A stretch of DNA of 64,000 nucleotides. Origin: Anoxybacterium sp963668245 (GTDB lineage: Bacteria > Bacillota > Clostridia > Peptostreptococcales > Anaerovoracaceae). Below, piece after piece: positions 25,429 to 34,861 of this stretch (its first letter is position 1; each line of letters starts with the position of its first letter). The stretch lies in assembly GCA_963668245.2 (NCBI GenBank), contig OY764195.2, positions 1,426,001 to 1,490,000 of the forward strand, given 5' to 3'. The position numbers and the translations under genes were made by a program. Under the pieces are notes generated by a model. That model was not told the DNA's origin. It saw only the letters and a list, made by a program, of their open reading frames with translations, and ran no database searches.

Positions 25429-26757
25429 ATGGGAGAACTATTAAATGGATACATTATGCCACATCCTCCTGTTTTAATAAGGCAAGTTGGACGTGGTAGA
25501 CAAATGATGGCACAGAAAACAGTAAATGCAATGAAGCGTGTTGGAAAAGAAATTGGAGAACAAAAACCAACAACAATTGTTATTTCATCTCCTCATTCTC
25601 CTTGTTTTCAAGACTTTGTGTATCTTTATGATAATCCGACATTGGCAGGGGATTTTTCTGAATTTGGTACACCAGAGGTTCATCTTTCTGTACAAAACAA
25701 CATCTCTTTAACAAAGGAGATTAAAAAACAAATCAAGCAAATTGGAATCCAAGCTGGAACCATGTCATCTCAAAAGAAAGTTAGTTTCAATATAGAGGAT
25801 AAACTGGATCATGGTGTGATGGTTCCTCTTTGGTTTATCATGAAAGAGTGGGAATCGTTTCAATTGGTATGCATTTCCACACCATGGATGGATTTTAGGC
25901 AAATCTACCAATTAGGAAAAGCAATCAGAAGAGCCGTAGAAAAAAGTAATGAGCGTGTCATATATATTGCCAGTGGAGACCTTTCTCATCGATTAGTTGA
26001 AGATGCTCCTGCTGGATATAGCCCTAACGGATTAGCATATGATTTATCACTAACAGATAAAATTCGAAAAAATGATGTAGGGGGAATTATCTCTACTGAT
26101 ATGAAACTTGTTGAAGAAGCAGGAGAGTGTGGAACAAGATCGATTATCATGATGTATGGATCATTTGACCAACAGGACTTTCGACCAGAAGTGTATTCTT
26201 ACGAGGGACCATTTGGGGTGGGATATTTAGTAGCTTGTTTGGGTATTCAATCGCAAGCAGTGCGATTGGCAGAACAAGCACTTTCTATGTGGGTTAGAGA
26301 AGGAAAGCGGATGGAGGTACCAGAATGGATCTCCCCAGAGTTTCGGAAAAAACGAGGAGGAGTTTTTGTCTCTCTGAAAAAGGGGGGGCAATTACGTGGT
26401 TGTATGGGGACCATAGGACCTGTATGTGTTAATCTTGCAGAGGAAATTATCTGTAATTCAATTAGTTCAGGGACAAAAGATCCCAGATTTCAAGATGTGA
26501 CAGAGGATGAATTGCCTGCAATTATCTACTCAGTGGATGTTTTGGGAAAACCTGAAAAAATTAAGTCTTTGAAAGAACTAAATGTAAAAAAATATGGTGT
26601 AATTGTTACTGCAGGGTATAAAAGGGGATTGCTTCTGCCAGATTTAGATGGAATTAAATCTGAAGAAGAACAAGTAGAAATCGCATTGGAAAAAGCAGGA
26701 ATTCACAAGAATGAAAGTTTTGAATTACATCGATTTGAGGTCGTTCGCTATCGATAA
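25429..26757 (+). CDS. LigB-type / AMMECR1 two-domain protein (AmmeMemoRadiSam system)
   Basis: 442 residues in two domains. Residues about 5-270 resemble class III extradiol dioxygenase (LigB/Memo-like) folds: GYIMPHPPVLI, ISSPHSPCF, DHGVMVPLWF and YIASGDLSHRL hold the metal-type histidines. Residues about 275-442 are an AMMECR1 domain with KKGGQLRGCMGTIGP. This fusion is known from the three-component AmmeMemoRadiSam group, whose third member is a radical SAM enzyme; no such enzyme is adjacent here. Biochemical function is unknown. It starts 37 bp after cobT with AAAGGAG and probably ends that transcript. Confidence 0.85.
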   Translation: MGELLNGYIMPHPPVLIRQVGRGRQMMAQKTVNAMKRVGKEIGEQKPTTIVISSPHSPCFQDFVYLYDNPTLAGDFSEFGTPEVHLSVQNNISLTKEIKKQIKQIGIQAGTMSSQKKVSFNIEDKLDHGVMVPLWFIMKEWESFQLVCISTPWMDFRQIYQLGKAIRRAVEKSNERVIYIASGDLSHRLVEDAPAGYSPNGLAYDLSLTDKIRKNDVGGIISTDMKLVEEAGECGTRSIIMMYGSFDQQDFRPEVYSYEGPFGVGYLVACLGIQSQAVRLAEQALSMWVREGKRMEVPEWISPEFRKKRGGVFVSLKKGGQLRGCMGTIGPVCVNLAEEIICNSISSGTKDPRFQDVTEDELPAIIYSVDVLGKPEKIKSLKELNVKKYGVIVTAGYKRGLLLPDLDGIKSEEEQVEIALEKAGIHKNESFELHRFEVVRYR

Positions 26758-26794
26758 AAAACCACCCCTGACACGGACTGATACCAGCAGGGGT
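26752..26794 (-). terminator. Rho-independent terminator of the GAPDH operon
   Basis: Arms ACCCCTG (26764-26770) and CAGGGGT (26788-26794) form a hairpin. Read on the minus strand it is followed by a GGTTTTTTAT tail, so it terminates the leftward gap transcript. On the plus strand no T tract follows, so it is a poor terminator for the convergent AMMECR1 gene. Confidence 0.7.
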
Positions 26795-26814
26795 AGTAAA
26801 AATAGTTAACAAAT

Positions 26815-28062
26815 TTAGAGCATGTTTTTATCTAAATACTTGGTAAGCTTACCGAGGCAGTTTACATAACATCCGAATTCATTGTCGTACCAACCAAATA
26901 TTTTGGCGTGGGTCACTGGTAAACTGATGTCTTGTGGTGCATCGATTCCGTATTGCTTTAATGTATCTGTATCTAATGTAAGGAATCCTGTCCTTGTATG
27001 GTTTTCATGACCTTCGATTACTACTGCAGCAGAGCATCCTATCATATCAGATGAAACATTTTGACTCTCGCTGAAAATTAAAAAGTCTTTTTGCGCCCCT
27101 TCAGAAGCCTTCTTAAAGATATCATTGATGAAATTTCTACTAATAATTGGCTCACCTGTTTCAGAAAGCACGGTTCGGAATGTCAAGTTCAATGAAATCA
27201 GAGAAACGGTACTAGTGGGAACTCTAATTGAGTCTGCCATGAAACCGATTTCTTTGATATCTGGTAATATTTCTTCTAGTGCTATAGCAGCTCCTGTTGA
27301 AGTCGGTATAATATTGTTCATCACAGAACGATTTCTACGCAGATCACTTGTGCCTGCTTTTGGTGGAGCATCGAGGATGCTTTGGTTATTGGTGGATGCA
27401 TGTACTGTAGACATAGAGGCAGTAACAATTTTTGATGTTTCTTCAGTATCAAGCAGTGGTTTGATCATATGAGCCAATCCAGTAGTTGTACAACTAGCTG
27501 CTGAGATGATATGATGTTTGACGGGATCATAATGAGCATGATTTACGCCATACACAAACATTGCGCTATCATCAGGCATTTTCTGGGAGGAATCCTTCAT
27601 TTTAAATGGTGCACTCACAATTACTTTTTCGGCACCAGCTTCAAGGTGTCCTCGCAAGCTTCCTTTTCCATAATCAGATGGAAGGCTTGGATCAAGAAAT
27701 ACGCCAGTACAATCAATGACAAGCCTTACCTTTTCTTGGCTCCAAGGTATATTCTTTGGATTTCTTTCTTTTGTTAGAATTTTGACTTGCAATCCATCAA
27801 ATTCGAATAGGTCATTTTCTATTTTCTTGATTTCACAAACTTTACCAGAGTGTCCATAGAGAAAATGGTTTAATGTGCCGTAAGTAGTATCGTTTGTTAG
27901 GTAATGAATAATATCTTCTGGATGTTTTCCAAGCTCACGACCAGCATTGATTACGATTCCGTCAAAGTGTCTTAAGTTTAAGTGATTCCATAACGTTAAT
28001 TTTCCAATTCTTCCAATACCATTGATACCGAGTATCCTTTTATTGTTTGGGTTCATTTGCAT
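26815..28062 (-). CDS. Atypical long glyceraldehyde-3-phosphate dehydrogenase
   Basis: 415 residues against about 335 for the glycolytic enzyme. The Rossmann start GINGIGRIGKL, catalytic Cys191 in AASCTTTGL, catalytic His in STVHASTNNQ, PTSTGAA, RVPT and the WYDNEFG end block place it in the GAPDH family. Differences from glycolytic GAPDH: SCTTT instead of SCTTN, HASTNNQ instead of HAYTNDQ, and insertions such as HPEDIIHYLTND. The start is ATG 28062, preceded by AAAGGAGA; the frame is open to 28086 without a site. It lies 53 bp downstream of a PPDK-like dikinase gene and is likely co-transcribed. It may be a variant with an altered substrate or cofactor; enzymatic role is inferred from family only. 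Confidence 0.85.
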   Translation of the reverse strand: MQMNPNNKRILGINGIGRIGKLTLWNHLNLRHFDGIVINAGRELGKHPEDIIHYLTNDTTYGTLNHFLYGHSGKVCEIKKIENDLFEFDGLQVKILTKERNPKNIPWSQEKVRLVIDCTGVFLDPSLPSDYGKGSLRGHLEAGAEKVIVSAPFKMKDSSQKMPDDSAMFVYGVNHAHYDPVKHHIISAASCTTTGLAHMIKPLLDTEETSKIVTASMSTVHASTNNQSILDAPPKAGTSDLRRNRSVMNNIIPTSTGAAIALEEILPDIKEIGFMADSIRVPTSTVSLISLNLTFRTVLSETGEPIISRNFINDIFKKASEGAQKDFLIFSESQNVSSDMIGCSAAVVIEGHENHTRTGFLTLDTDTLKQYGIDAPQDISLPVTHAKIFGWYDNEFGCYVNCLGKLTKYLDKNML

Positions 28063-28115
28063 TCTTTGTCTCCTTTTAAATTTCATTAGTCAATTTATCT
28101 ATAGGCTGTATGTTG

Positions 28116-31100
28116 TTATTCAAAATACGTTTCGTTGAATCCTTCATAAATCGAGCCTAAAGTTCCATCTATTGATAGTGAGTCGCCTACGCGATAACAA
28201 TTATCATTTAGATAACATGTTTTTTCTGAATCAATAACCTGAAGTAATTTGCAGCTTACGATGCAGACTTTTCCAAGACTAGCCGCAGTGACTGCGGCAT
28301 GGGAGGTTGCACCACCTTTTGCTGTGAGTAATCCATCACAATTAAAGATAAGTGGAATATCATCAGGAACCGTATCTGGTCTTACTAATATGATTTTAGA
28401 ATCTGGTTGCTTCTGGCGAATATCCTCGATATCTGCCATATCAAAAGCGATGTATCCAGAAACAGCACCTCCACCAATTCCAATCCCACTGCCTATTTGA
28501 ATCAATTGTTCTGGCGGGGTAACAAAATGGCTTGTCACCGTTTGCTTTTTCAGGTTTTGATTTCTTGTTTGAAGTATATACAAACTATCTGGCTGATTGG
28601 ATTCAAAAGTGAATTCAATCTCCTGATGCACATAGCCATGCTTTTCAATAAGCTCTCTTGCGATGAGGAGCAGTTTTTCATAGATAGCTGGAAATGCTGA
28701 CTCTAATGAAAATTTGGCATCACTATGATATTGTTTTCTTTGTTTTTCAGTAATTGGGAGTGTGTTGACTAAACCCGAGACAACATCTTCTCCTTGACTC
28801 CAAATGGCAAAGTCACCATAGAGGTGAATTCCACTCTTCCCTTGGAACGGGATATTTGTAAATACCACACCAGTGCCAGAACAAGCGGACAAGTTGCCTA
28901 GAATCATTTTTTGAACAACGACGGCTGTTCCCCACTCGTCAGCAATTTGCATATGGTTTCGGTAAGAAACGGCACTCTTTGTAGACCAAGAGTCAATGAC
29001 GCTAAGGATTGCTTGCTTGAGCTGTAAAAAAGGGTCTTTTTCAATATGAATATTGTGATTTGTCAGTACCTGCTCATAAGCAAAACAAGTTTCTTTCATT
29101 TGATCCGGCGTAAACTCTTTTTTAAATTCGACTCGATGATGTGATTTTTGTTCTTTCATTACATGATCAAATTCGTCACGATCAATTCCGTAAAACATGC
29201 CCCAGCTTTGGAAGAACCTTCTATAACAATCCCATGCGGTCCATTCATACCCAGGCTGCTTGCTAAAAGATTCTGCAATCTCATCGTTCATTCCAACATT
29301 TAAGAATGTCTTCATCGCTCCAGGTAGAGAGAGAGAAGAACCAGAACGAACAGAAAATAGCAAAGGGTGATTCGGGTTCCCATATTTTTGAGCGGTAAGT
29401 CGTTCTATATCTCCGATTGCAATCCGAATATTGTGATTTAATTCAAAATTCATATGAGGATGAATTGTCACAGAATCCTTATGGCGAAATACCTCTGTTG
29501 TTAATACAAAACCTGGAGGAACCTGTATTCCGTGAGAAATCAATTTTTTTAAAAAGAAAGCTTTTGCTCCTAAAAATACTGGGTTGTCCATTTCCAGCGT
29601 TTCTCGATTAAGAGGACTCAAAATCAAATCAGGGTCATAGGTCATAACATTATTGATGAACTCGTCGGAATAGGTCGCCACCATACTTTGGAGTGTATTG
29701 ATAATATTTGTAATAAAATTATCTAAGTCTTGTACTAAAAAAGCGGAATATAGATTATCTCGCAAAAACCTTTCGGATTCAATCTGAAGTTGTTGTTTTT
29801 CTTGATGCTCCGATAGATTTTTGCTATGGAAGAATATTTGTGGGATTACTTCGCTTAATGGTCTTTCATATAAATCAATAAAGTATTCACTGATAATTTG
29901 TTTGATATCTTGCGCCATAAACTGGAACAGATTGATATATTGATTTAAAGAAAAACTTGGAGATGATAAGCTGTATTTAAACATGCTAATATTGGAGTTC
30001 AAGCCTTGGTTGTGAATGCCATCCAAAGCAAGACCATCTTTAAACAGCTCAAGAACCTCATATATTTTTCGGAATGTTTTCACTGTCATGTACTCTAAGT
30101 TAATTGAGTGAAGCAAACGAATCATTAACTTGGAGGCGGATCTTTCTAAGCGGAACATTAATCCAAGTGCTTCGAACTTCGGTTCAATATATTGACCATA
30201 CATAGAAGGGATCCCGACTGCAATGTGCCTTTTGTAATAGATATCCTCAAGTGCAACGCTCTCATTGGAATCAAGGATCACATCTTTTAGCCGCTTCATG
30301 TAGCCGTAAATTGTAACCAAAGCACCTTTTGAATTGTTTCTGCGAAGCTGCTCTTTCAATTCTACCAATTCTTCACTGGTAAAGAAACGAAATGTTTTTA
30401 GGGTAGACACAATATCTTCTGATTCAAGCGAGTATTTTTCGAGTAAAAGCGTGTGAATATAAAAAAGATAATAAAGCCTCTTTTTATCTCGTGTATTATC
30501 TTCTGGCAAGGCTGAAATCAATGGCTTTAATTTGTCGATATCCATCTGAAACAACTCGGATAGATGCGTGCCTGTAGAAGCCTGCAGCGCTTTTAGTATA
30601 ATATGAACACCTTTATACCATTCGCTATCGATTGAAAGCAACAAAGATACATCAGAAGGGATAAAATCCTCCAAAGGTGATGCATCACCGTCTAGCCAGT
30701 ACTGAGCGATTTTCTTTGTCAATGCAATATGTGTGTTGTTACTTTCCGTATGGATTTGTTTTCTCAAAAAATGTATCAAACGATCGTGTCGTCTTGATAT
30801 TTCATCCACTGCAGTGGTTAATTCTCTTAATTTTCCTTCAGCACCAATTTCTCTAAAATAAACGGGAAAGATACGTGCTAGTTGCTTCATTTCACGATAA
30901 ACAGGAGAAATATCGGCATTCAATAACTTTGTAACCTCACGCTGAAAAAGATCAGTGTCGGAGATGAATATTCCACCAAGCTTTAAATTAACAATAAGAG
31001 CCTCTAACAATTCTCGCATTTCATATGGGGAGTACTCAATGAGCTCTAACCAAACCTTAATGTTTTTAACATGATTTGCATTGATTTTGATTTGCCAATC

Positions 31101-32201
31101 GGCATTGACTGTCATTTTTCCAGGATAATTAAATCCAAGTTTAATGAGGCACTTCACGAAGTACGAAATAATACTTTCGTTTTTTGTGTTAATCAATTCT
31201 TTTCCTAGTGTCAAAATACAATCTAAAACAGTACCGGTATGCTTTGTTTTTAACTCTTCAAACAAAACCATTATCGTATCAAGAAAGACGTTTACGTCGT
31301 TTTCATCTAACTCAACCAGAACATTTCTGAGATTTCGATTCATGTCATACATGAGGTGGTCTTTTAAGTATGACATTCCTGGAAGATGTAATAAGTAATG
31401 AATATAGTATATCTTTTCAAGGGATGATCCAAAACGGTCTGTAAAATTTCTAAAGTAATTTGAAATGTCATTGAAAAACATCAAATTACAGATATCATCC
31501 CACTGATTGGCAGCAGATAAATCATCCTTCAAGTGTTGAAAGAATGGTGTGCTAATATCCTTCAATTCATCTTTTTGTAATGAATGAAACACTAGGTTTT
31601 TCTCACTCAACCAAAGTTCGATATTTGATGTGCTTTCCCAATAGACGATACATCGCTCGAGCAATCTTTTTGTGATAGACGATAGCTCCAAGCGATACTC
31701 CTCAAATTGGGCAATTTTATTGAAATAGGATTTAAAATAACCTAAATTATACAAATATAACTCTTCGTGTTTGAGCATGTCTTCTTGTAACAAATCAAGG
31801 CATATCCATATGATGCGATGAGGAAATACTTCTAAATTAACAAGTCTCTCCATAAACTTGATGATGGTTTTTATTAATAATTCTCGCTGTGATTCCTTAA
31901 TATCGGAATGGACTAACAGCTGAAAAATATCAACAATTACATTAAGTGCTCTTTCAGAATCATCCAGAGAATTATAAAACCACAAGTCCGTCAAACTGAT
32001 AGTATGCAAGGATTCGATTACATACTGATGATTAACAAATTTGTGGTTTAATTCCTTTATAAATTCTTCCACACGCTTGTGAATGCCCCATTTTGCTTTT
32101 GATATTTCGAGAAACCATTCCTGCTCGGTGGGTATTGCAATTTCTGTATCTCTTGTGTTTTTTAAATTAGCTTCTAAAGCTTTTGATGTAAAAGTGTCCA
32201 A
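28116..32201 (-). CDS. Giant PPDK-like dikinase (ATP-grasp plus phosphohistidine domain) with unknown 870-residue N-terminus
   Basis: 1361 residues. The start is TTG at 32201 with GGAGAG 9 nt upstream. From about residue 875 it matches the ATP-binding half of pyruvate phosphate dikinase: FLGAKAFFL, LLFSVRSGSSLSLPGAMKT, GTGVVFTNIP, WSQGEDVVSG and LYILQTRN. Residues about 1225-1350 are the swivelling phosphohistidine domain, with His1301 in TAKGGATSHAAVTA. The PEP/pyruvate-binding barrel that completes PPDK is absent. Residues 1-870 are predicted to be mostly helical, with many Leu/Ile heptad-like stretches and no family I recognise. The layout recalls glucan water dikinases and rifampicin phosphotransferase, where another domain binds the acceptor. 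The acceptor here is unknown. The GAPDH gene follows directly. Confidence 0.85.
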   Translation of the reverse strand: MDTFTSKALEANLKNTRDTEIAIPTEQEWFLEISKAKWGIHKRVEEFIKELNHKFVNHQYVIESLHTISLTDLWFYNSLDDSERALNVIVDIFQLLVHSDIKESQRELLIKTIIKFMERLVNLEVFPHRIIWICLDLLQEDMLKHEELYLYNLGYFKSYFNKIAQFEEYRLELSSITKRLLERCIVYWESTSNIELWLSEKNLVFHSLQKDELKDISTPFFQHLKDDLSAANQWDDICNLMFFNDISNYFRNFTDRFGSSLEKIYYIHYLLHLPGMSYLKDHLMYDMNRNLRNVLVELDENDVNVFLDTIMVLFEELKTKHTGTVLDCILTLGKELINTKNESIISYFVKCLIKLGFNYPGKMTVNADWQIKINANHVKNIKVWLELIEYSPYEMRELLEALIVNLKLGGIFISDTDLFQREVTKLLNADISPVYREMKQLARIFPVYFREIGAEGKLRELTTAVDEISRRHDRLIHFLRKQIHTESNNTHIALTKKIAQYWLDGDASPLEDFIPSDVSLLLSIDSEWYKGVHIILKALQASTGTHLSELFQMDIDKLKPLISALPEDNTRDKKRLYYLFYIHTLLLEKYSLESEDIVSTLKTFRFFTSEELVELKEQLRRNNSKGALVTIYGYMKRLKDVILDSNESVALEDIYYKRHIAVGIPSMYGQYIEPKFEALGLMFRLERSASKLMIRLLHSINLEYMTVKTFRKIYEVLELFKDGLALDGIHNQGLNSNISMFKYSLSSPSFSLNQYINLFQFMAQDIKQIISEYFIDLYERPLSEVIPQIFFHSKNLSEHQEKQQLQIESERFLRDNLYSAFLVQDLDNFITNIINTLQSMVATYSDEFINNVMTYDPDLILSPLNRETLEMDNPVFLGAKAFFLKKLISHGIQVPPGFVLTTEVFRHKDSVTIHPHMNFELNHNIRIAIGDIERLTAQKYGNPNHPLLFSVRSGSSLSLPGAMKTFLNVGMNDEIAESFSKQPGYEWTAWDCYRRFFQSWGMFYGIDRDEFDHVMKEQKSHHRVEFKKEFTPDQMKETCFAYEQVLTNHNIHIEKDPFLQLKQAILSVIDSWSTKSAVSYRNHMQIADEWGTAVVVQKMILGNLSACSGTGVVFTNIPFQGKSGIHLYGDFAIWSQGEDVVSGLVNTLPITEKQRKQYHSDAKFSLESAFPAIYEKLLLIARELIEKHGYVHQEIEFTFESNQPDSLYILQTRNQNLKKQTVTSHFVTPPEQLIQIGSGIGIGGGAVSGYIAFDMADIEDIRQKQPDSKIILVRPDTVPDDIPLIFNCDGLLTAKGGATSHAAVTAASLGKVCIVSCKLLQVIDSEKTCYLNDNCYRVGDSLSIDGTLGSIYEGFNETYFE

Positions 32202-32235
32202 TTCTGCGCTCTCTCCAATTTATTAAATCATTTGT

Positions 32236-32265
32236 ATTATAGCACATTTTTTGTAAATAACGCAA
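32236..32265 (-). promoter_or_regulatory. Promoter of the dikinase-GAPDH operon
   Basis: On the minus strand TATAAT (32241-32236) is preceded by TGC, an extended -10, and TTGCGT (32265-32260) lies 18 bp upstream. The start codon is 35 bp downstream of the -10. Confidence 0.6.
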
Positions 32266-32308
32266 CAAATGTACTCAACTTTATTGAAAAGAAGAACAAA
32301 ATAATAAA

Positions 32309-32336
32309 TTAACAAGTCAAAGTCATATGTTATAAT
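32309..32336 (+). promoter_or_regulatory. Promoter of the ABC exporter operon
   Basis: TTAACA (32309-32314) and TATAAT (32331-32336) are spaced by 16 bp, and TGT immediately before the hexamer gives an extended -10. It is divergent from the dikinase promoter, about 45 bp away. Confidence 0.7.
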
Positions 32337-32423
32337 ATGTTGGGCGTTCGCAGAAAATATTTTATTGAAAAGCTGAAAACGATGAAGGAATTGGCTTTGG
32401 TGAAAAACGTTAGGTAGGAGAAA

Positions 32424-33221
32424 ATGGATCAATTTATGGAACTACAATTGTCAAATATGCAAAAGTCTTTTGATGAAAAAAAAGTTTTGGAAAATATTAC
32501 TTTTACCTTTGAAAAGGGTAAAATATATGGGCTTCTAGGTAGAAATGGAGCGGGAAAAACAACCTTATTTAATTGTCTGGCAGGGGAAATGGAGTCAGAT
32601 CAGGGCGATGCTAACTTACTGATCGGTCAAGAAGGTCAAGGGGAAAAGAAAATCAAGAATTTGTCTCCAGATGATCTTGGGTATGTGTTTTCTACGCCGA
32701 TACTACCTGATTTTTTGACAGGATATGAGTTTATTAAATTTTATATTGATATTAACAAAGGTAGAATATGTGAGCAAAAGTCGATTGAATCATATTTTGA
32801 TTTTATTCAATTGGAGCTTGAAGATAGACATCGATTAATCAAAGGTTATTCTCATGGTATGAAGAATAAGTTACAGATGCTATGTTTTTTGATCAGTAGA
32901 CCACCAGTGATTTTGTTGGATGAGCCTCTCACATCATTTGATGTGGTTGTTGCACTAGAAATGAAAAAACTTTTAAAAGAAATAAAAAAAGATCATATTA
33001 TTATATTTTCCACGCATATCTTAGAACTTGCCATGGATCTTTGTGACGAAATTGTGGTCTTGTCAAAGGGGAAGCTTACTGGTCTGGATGCAGAGATACT
33101 GCAACAAGAAAATTTGGAACAAACAATTATAGAATTGCTTCGCGACGGAGAACTTGGGGAGGAGATAGCAGGTCAGAATGAGAAAATTAATATATCAGAT
33201 GCTAACAATATATCAAATTAA
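32424..33221 (+). CDS. ABC transporter ATP-binding protein (ABC-2 exporter type)
   Basis: 265 residues with Walker A GRNGAGKTTL (about residues 37-46), a non-standard signature YSHGMKNKLQ in place of LSGGQ, Walker B VILLDEPLTSFD and the switch region STHI. Altered signature motifs of this kind are usual in exporters of this subclass. AGGAGA precedes ATG 32424. The gene overlaps the permease gene by 44 nt, so the two are produced together. Substrate is unknown. Confidence 0.87.
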   Translation: MDQFMELQLSNMQKSFDEKKVLENITFTFEKGKIYGLLGRNGAGKTTLFNCLAGEMESDQGDANLLIGQEGQGEKKIKNLSPDDLGYVFSTPILPDFLTGYEFIKFYIDINKGRICEQKSIESYFDFIQLELEDRHRLIKGYSHGMKNKLQMLCFLISRPPVILLDEPLTSFDVVVALEMKKLLKEIKKDHIIIFSTHILELAMDLCDEIVVLSKGKLTGLDAEILQQENLEQTIIELLRDGELGEEIAGQNEKINISDANNISN

Positions 33222-34800
33222 TTATACAATCGATACAAACCGAGTGATCTTTTACCTCAAGCGTATTCCGCTTATCAAAAGAATAGTAAAAGACAATATT
33301 TACAGTGACGGGGATCTTAAACTGATTTATGGTGTGATTAGCTTCATTCTCTCAATGATAAAAAATTTCGGCAATAAAGCTATTTATTTGGGACTGATGC
33401 TATTTCTTCCCATATTTATTCTGGCAAAGGAGTTGACTTTACCAGAGTATTTCCCGTTATTTGTACAGCTATTCATTTTTTTGAGTCTATTGGCAGGAAC
33501 TGTCCAAAAAACTGTAATTTTTGATGGGAACAGAATGAAATTTATTTGTGTAAAAATGCTGCATTTCCCCACCAGGGACTATTTCCTCTCAATACTAGTG
33601 ATGAGAACCGTCGGCGACTTTATACTGTTTTTGCCTTCAGTCCTGATATCGTTTTATCTAATGAAAGCGAGTGCTGTTGATGGGGTTTTTCTATGCATAT
33701 CACTATGCACTTGCCGAATGTTTGGTGAAAGTATCCGGCTTTTTCTATTCCGTATCAAAAATCGCATCATGCGCTATTCAATAGCAATTCAAATTGCGAT
33801 TACCTTGATTTTTGTAGGCGCTGGATATAGTTCGCTTTATTTTGGTTACCAGCTTGGATTGGATCGTTTTCTTTTTGACTGGAAAGTGATGTTGATACTT
33901 ATGATGCTTTTAATTGGCTGCGGTGTTTATTTATTTCGATATCACCAATATTATAAAGTAGCAACAGCGATTTTAAGGGCAGAAGAAGTTGCTCCAGACT
34001 TAAAAGAACTAAAAAGAGAGATGCTTTTCGCTGGGGTTGAAATGAAAGAGGCAGACTTCCGAAAAAGTGGATTGGGGAGCGGTACTTTTGAGAAAAAGAT
34101 AGGGTATGCTTATTTAAACGCAATTTTTTTTCGTCGCCATAGAAAGCTTTTAGAAAAACCGATACTAATTCGCATTGGAGGAATTGGTGTTGTCCTTGCT
34201 GTTTTAATTGGTTTAACTTGGATGTTCCCCTCGATGATAGGGGATCTTGAAGAAAACCTTTTGGGACTGGCGCCTGCATTTGTATTTTTAATGTATCAAA
34301 TCTCGTTGGGTGATCGAATTTGTAAAGCGATGTTTAATAATTGCGATGTTAGTCTGCTACGGTATAGTTTTTACCGAAAACCCAAGGTTATTTTAGAAAA
34401 TTTTTTGGTGCGACTTCGGAAAATAACTGCCCTGAATCTGTTGGTCGGTATGGCTCTTTGTATGGCGTTTGTTCTTTATGGTTTATTGACGCCAGTGCAT
34501 TTTTATTGGCTTGATCTGGTTTTGCTCTTTCTCATTATACTTTGTTTGGCAGTGTTTTTTTCGGTGCATCATCTTTTTCTATATTATGTATTTCAACCTT
34601 ACTCTACTGATTTTGGGATGAAAAATCCTTTTTTCAAAATCATTCATGGAATTGTTTATATATTGTGCTTTGCTAGCTTGCAGCTTAAGCATGCCAATGG
34701 AATCTATGCGGGAGTGGTGATTCTTGCAACTTTGGTGTATATTTGTGTTGCATTGATCTTAGTTTATCGCTATGCACCAAAAACCTTCCGAGTAAAATAA
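33178..34800 (+). CDS. ABC transporter permease, large multi-pass membrane protein
   Basis: 540 residues with about ten or more hydrophobic segments, arranged as six-helix-like halves separated by a cytoplasmic loop (about residues 245-315) rich in charge (APDLKELKREM). No characteristic family motif is visible. It begins 44 nt inside the ATPase gene, with GAGGAG about 14 nt upstream, and no substrate-binding protein accompanies it, which points to an exporter. It could be a lantibiotic-, lipid- or peptide-type transporter; the sequence does not decide. Confidence 0.75.
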   Translation: MRKLIYQMLTIYQINYTIDTNRVIFYLKRIPLIKRIVKDNIYSDGDLKLIYGVISFILSMIKNFGNKAIYLGLMLFLPIFILAKELTLPEYFPLFVQLFIFLSLLAGTVQKTVIFDGNRMKFICVKMLHFPTRDYFLSILVMRTVGDFILFLPSVLISFYLMKASAVDGVFLCISLCTCRMFGESIRLFLFRIKNRIMRYSIAIQIAITLIFVGAGYSSLYFGYQLGLDRFLFDWKVMLILMMLLIGCGVYLFRYHQYYKVATAILRAEEVAPDLKELKREMLFAGVEMKEADFRKSGLGSGTFEKKIGYAYLNAIFFRRHRKLLEKPILIRIGGIGVVLAVLIGLTWMFPSMIGDLEENLLGLAPAFVFLMYQISLGDRICKAMFNNCDVSLLRYSFYRKPKVILENFLVRLRKITALNLLVGMALCMAFVLYGLLTPVHFYWLDLVLLFLIILCLAVFFSVHHLFLYYVFQPYSTDFGMKNPFFKIIHGIVYILCFASLQLKHANGIYAGVVILATLVYICVALILVYRYAPKTFRVK

Positions 34801-34861
34801 TGGGTGTGCGATAAGACGGGACTCGTTGAAACCATTTGGATAATATAATAGGAGCGCATTT

